This document shows positions 60,378 through 64,000 of a DNA stretch of 64,000 nt, piece after piece. Within the stretch, counting starts at the first letter, position 1; each line of letters starts with the position of its first letter. The position numbers were made by a program, and so were the translations under genes. The DNA is taken from assembly GCA_037903475.1 (NCBI GenBank), contig JBAJFG010000529.1, positions 248,001 to 312,000 on the forward strand. The letters are read 5' to 3'. The stretch comes from Ancylostoma caninum (lineage: Eukaryota; Nematoda; Chromadorea; Rhabditida; Ancylostomatidae). The notes under the pieces are model-generated. The model did not search any database, was not told the origin of the DNA, and worked only from the letters and a program-made list of their open reading frames with translations.

Positions 60378-61128
60378 CAGTATGCTTTACGCCTGATGGT
60401 ACATATATTTTGTAGACAACGTAAATTGAATGAAGCTATTTACCTTTCATTTCTTATTACTTCCTGTTTCATTATGAACATGCCTCTTCCCACATGTAAA
60501 TAAATGTTGAATGTTAACTGTAATATTAACGAGTATAGATCGCATGTTGGTGAACACTAGCAGAACATGTACAAGCCTTTATTATACAACACTATCCTCA
60601 GTATGCTTTACGCCTGATGGTACATATATTTTGTAGACAACGTAAATTGAATGAAGCTATTTACCTTTCATTTCTTATTACTTCCTGTTTCATTATGAAC
60701 ATGCCTCTTCCCACATGTAAATAAATGTTGAATGTTAACTGTAATATTAACGAGTATAGATCGCATGTTGGTGAACACTAGCAGAACATGTACAAGCCTT
60801 TATTATACAACACTATCCTCAGTATGCTTTACGCCTGATGGTACATATATTTTGTAGACAACGTAAATTGAACGAAGCTACGTATTTACCTTTCATTTCT
60901 TATTACTTCCTGTTTCATTATGAACATGCCTCTTCCCACATGTAAATAAATGTTAAATGTTAACTGTAATATTAACGAGTATAGATCGCATGTTGGTGAA
61001 CACTAGCAGAACATGTACAAGCCTTTATTATACAACACTATCCTCAGTATGCTTTACGCCTGATGGTACATATATTTTGTAGACAACGTAAATTGAATGA
61101 AGCTATTTACCTTTCATTTCTTATTTTC
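60378..61128. repeat. Tandem repeat, 221-bp unit, about 3.4 copies
   Basis: TATGCTTTACGCCTGATGG recurs at 60381, 60602, 60823 and 61048. Units 1 and 2 are nearly identical; unit 3 carries a 4-bp insertion (ACGT, making its spacing 225 bp) and a few substitutions. Such high identity implies recent expansion. Each unit contains AATAAATG and a short open stretch, but no gene. Confidence 0.92.
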
Positions 61129-61129
61129 A

Positions 61130-61670
61130 TTTCTTAAGTCTTGTTTTTGGACCAATTGCTCACCCATTGATGCAATTGGTGTAACATAATGACCGCTAAC
61201 TGGTCACAGCTGAACCGCTTAGATACCTTCCTTGGGTGAGACGAGTAGACTTGGACATGTATCGAAATTCAGGATGATCAAGAGTCGTTCTTCCATGCTA
61301 TCCATTTTTGGAATTATCGCACGAATTCAGAGTTTTATGAGTCAATATTCGAGGGGCTTTCACGAATATTGCTTTAATAAATTTACATATATTTTATATT
61401 TATTACATAAGCTTACGCTTATGTGGATATAAAACGAGTAAGGGAACAGGAACAATGGAACAAAACATTAACAATAAACACAACAGTTAGTCCAATTAGA
61501 GTAAACTTAAATAGCAACTGGGAGCATAAACGTTTGAGGCATTACCGGCTAAGGCAGTGCGCAAGCATCCTTTTAAATGCTTTGTAGCTGATAGGTATTG
61601 ATTGAGTTTTTCGAAGCTTATCAAACTTAGTAATAGTTAGTAATAGTTACTTAGTAATAGAAATTTGCAA
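61130..61670. other. No gene recognised
   Basis: AT-rich DNA between the tandem repeat and the Penelope-like remnant; contains TTAGTAATAG repeats at 61.62-61.66 kb. Confidence 0.5.
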
Positions 61671-61674
61671 TTTG

Positions 61675-61960
61675 CTTTGTCATCTCTCAACCTTCTGTGA
61701 GTGCCTAAAGAGAAATTCATTCGTGATTTCTCTTCGTCATCCATGTGTTCTTCGATGTACACTCGTAAGCAGGACCCCGTTTAGCCAACATACATCCTTC
61801 TCCTCTTTAATTGCAGCAAGAGATTAGATAGATGACTTCCAAAAGCGTTGAATCACCTACTCTAACCGCGGAACAAATGAAGCATTCTGGCAAAGAGCAT
61901 GTGCGTTTGTACGTCCTAATTTCTAACTAGATTGGCGCTTAAGGTTATTTGGCAGAGATA
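61675..61960 (-). mobile_element. Penelope-like element, GIY-YIG endonuclease remnant
   Basis: Minus-strand translation gives RTYKRTCSLPECFICSA, then VIYLISCCN, then after a shift YVG-stop-TGSCLRVYIEEHM and a GTHRR motif. This order (C..C upstream, VIYLI.C..C, YVG.TGR.L..R..EH, then GTHRR) is that of the C-terminal GIY-YIG nuclease of Penelope-like elements. At least one stop (replacing the Glu of G-E-T-G) and one frameshift are present. No reverse transcriptase part was found upstream (to 62.7 kb). Confidence 0.65.
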
Positions 61961-61964
61961 CGGC

Positions 61965-62735
61965 TGACGTACTTATACTATTGACTACTATTAACAAATC
62001 CAACGCATTTGGCCGTCACAGAGAACACCACTTTCTCGGTGTACTTACAGAGGGTGCGACTTTGAATTTTTTTTAGAGTTTCGCAGTTTTGAAGTATGGT
62101 CAGGTTTTTAGATGTATGACATTTCCGAATTTACCGTCATAGATCAATTTGGCCCTTCCAGAACTCGACGAAGGGGAAATCGCTGGAGCAGTGGCCAATA
62201 AAACATATTACCGACAACCTCGCTTTCGGCTAACGAATTCATAAATCATACTAGTGCACCATGCCGATGTTTAAAAAAGACAGGACTTTGAAGCCATTCG
62301 ATTGGTCCTCTCGACAGGCTTTGAAACTATTCGGCTGAAAAAAAAAAACGGTTTCCTCATGGGAAATGAGAAAGCTGTGGTTCTTGGAACTGGTGACCAC
62401 GACAAAGTACGCAAAAATTGAAGAAGGTGCGAAGAGCAGTGGCGGCACAGACTTAACAGGAAACTACATGAAGACCTCTATGCTCGTCCTTGTTTAATTT
62501 TTCGTTTTCTTAGGCAGATTCTGGATAAAGCGAAGCGAAAACAGAAGCTAGAAATGGCCATGAATCTAAATACACAGCATATTGAACAACCTATCGCTAC
62601 CATACTGGAACGAGCGATAATCCGCTTGATCCTACGATCCAGCCATGTCTCTGTTGAATTAAAATTGTAAGGCGTGAATTTGGGGCGACCACCGCTAGCA
62701 CTTCTTCTGGAAAGAAAGGAGTGCAACCTCTTGCT
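61965..62735. other. No gene recognised; possible upstream part of the Penelope-like element
   Basis: No reverse transcriptase motif could be read on either strand. Confidence 0.4.
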
Positions 62736-62739
62736 TAAA

Positions 62740-62970
62740 CACTAGCTTACGGCACTCTGCACCTCCTCTTCCGCACTTGGCAGCACCAGGGGAAGTGCGG
62801 GAGAGGAGGTGCTGAGTGTGGCAAGCTAGTGCTACTCAACACTTCCTCTCCCTCACTTAGCAGCACCAGGGGAAATGCGGGAGAGGAGGTGCTGAGTGCG
62901 GCAACTAGTGCTACTCAACACCTAATCTCCCTCACTTAGCAGCACCAGCGGAAGTGCAAACTGCGGTAGA
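62740..62970. repeat. Tandem hairpin array, about 80-bp period
   Basis: CAGCACCAGGGGAA recurs at 62781 and 62861, and as CAGCACCAGCGGAA at 62940. Each of the first two units forms a long hairpin: left arm CACCTCCTCTTCCGCACTT, loop GGCAGCACCAGGGG, right arm AAGTGCGGGAGAGGAGGTG; outer CACTAGCTT / AAGCTAGTG extends the arms to about 40 bp. The third unit is truncated. Confidence 0.85.
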
Positions 62971-62974
62971 GTTA

Positions 62975-64000
62975 TTCGTCCTCCATGGCGAATTAGTGCT
63001 CGTGAACATCTAATAGGATAAATCCCTGGTAGATGCACTCCCTGTTCAAAGGAGTGCATGACGAGGGAATCTTTTACTCCTATCTAGGCCCGGCTCAATC
63101 GCCCCTCAAAATGATGGGCTCAAAAACTCAAAACTTTTCTGCAAATATGCAAGGAATCATGTATGCCATTGTGATCAGAAGCTCCGGGGGTGTTCAGGAA
63201 TATGGAAGCGCTTCTGTGATAGAATTTTTCTTTTCGAGGAAAAGAAGAGGGCAATAAAACTCATTAAGTCTTCAAGTTTCCTTTGGTACCTCATTCTAGA
63301 ATTGAGATCTATCGAAGCATCAGACCGCCACTACGCCTAATTCTGTCATATCCGTCCTTGTCACGATATCATGTCCACTGATGTGTAAACAGTACAGTAC
63401 TATGTAAATGAGTGGTGTAAATAATGTTTAGGACTTGTTGGCAAGAAGGAAATAGAAGTCCTTCGTTCCCGTACACAGCATCCGGGGGTGCTCGAGGATG
63501 TGATGATACACACACCTACAAATAGCGATGAGACTGTTGTAAGAAGCTTTTTGCGCTGATGATGTAAGAAATCCTCTCATCTGTTCGCCCACCTACTCCT
63601 ATGCATTAATCTTCCTTCCCCACCTGAGTGGGTGAGCACAGAAAGAGGCTTTTTCAGATGTTCTGTGCATTGCATCACAGCTGTCTTTTCTATGGATTTG
63701 ATGGATTGTGAACAATAGCATTAAATCAGCTTCTTTTGGTGGCATGATAGGCAACTGTCGCAAGTGCCCATGTTTTTTTTGTCCCATACGTCTTTTCCTT
63801 ATCATTTACAGGATAGGTGACAGCTGCTCCTCGATTTGGAGATTTCCTGCGGCGATGTATCCAATTTCAGCCACTTCCTGGTACACTGTGATATTCAGGA
63901 CGGCTTGTCCAGGAGTAGACAATCCCTCTAGGCCCGTATCCAGAATGTTTTATCCAAATGATGGATAGATTAGTGTGGTTCGGATATTCTGCTATGCAAT
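62975..64000. other. No gene recognised
   Basis: Short frames only, including 63708-63968 at the edge, without family features. Confidence 0.45.

Noticed and set aside
59997..60503. 168-codon frame on +
   Set aside because: Its 3' third is the first unit of the 221-bp tandem repeat, and the upstream part contains the palindrome; hydrophobic runs reflect T-rich sequence.

Overview
The window looks like nematode nuclear DNA, most likely from a strongylid (hookworm-type) parasite. It is AT-rich and gene-poor. Its recognisable genes are split by introns, many of them short (57-92 bp), with GT..AG ends. Several genes have a splice acceptor at or just before the ATG, as expected for spliced-leader trans-splicing. 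The best-supported gene family, the ten-cysteine TIL protease inhibitors, is typical of these worms. There are no bacterial-type operons, no tRNA or rRNA genes and no CRISPR array that I can see. Gene models were built by eye from splice signals, intron phase and family motifs.

Layout. 1-32 kb: no convincing gene. It holds a broken mariner element (16.1-17.3 kb) carrying a nested TTAA-flanked element, many copies of a small palindromic element with GGGTAA ends (including a four-unit tandem array at 13.45-13.85 kb), a GC-rich inverted-repeat element (26.7 kb), a promoter-like segment with two CRE palindromes (27.5-27.8 kb) and a long foldback element (28.7-29.0 kb). 32-36 kb: a TA-flanked MITE, an intronless 180-residue orphan gene on + (32793-33335), and a three-exon orphan gene on - (34602-35515) interrupted by one in-frame stop. 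36-43 kb: repeats, including a foldback of about 400 bp at 40.24-40.64 kb. 43.7-44.5 kb: a clean four-exon orthologue of human KIAA1143 (DUF4604). 47.9-59.0 kb: a cluster of three TIL-domain inhibitor genes with the same four-exon layout and intron phases (two on +, one on -). It is interspersed with TTAA-type MITEs, a tandem satellite, an RTE retrotransposon tail and a broken gene for a membrane-anchored protein. 59-64 kb: AT-rich DNA, a 221-bp tandem repeat, a Penelope-like endonuclease remnant and a tandem hairpin array.

The three inhibitors encode small secreted proteins. The residue at the predicted P1 position is Arg in the first, Phe in the second and Ala in the third, which suggests one locus making inhibitors of trypsin-, chymotrypsin- and elastase-like proteases. 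The middle copy has AGG where its paralogue has the start codon. The most notable non-coding structure is a family of elements ending in AGGCAG..CTGCCT and flanked by TTAA. Five copies are seen, four of them in or beside the inhibitor genes, and the fifth sits inside the mariner copy in a way that shows the empty site directly.
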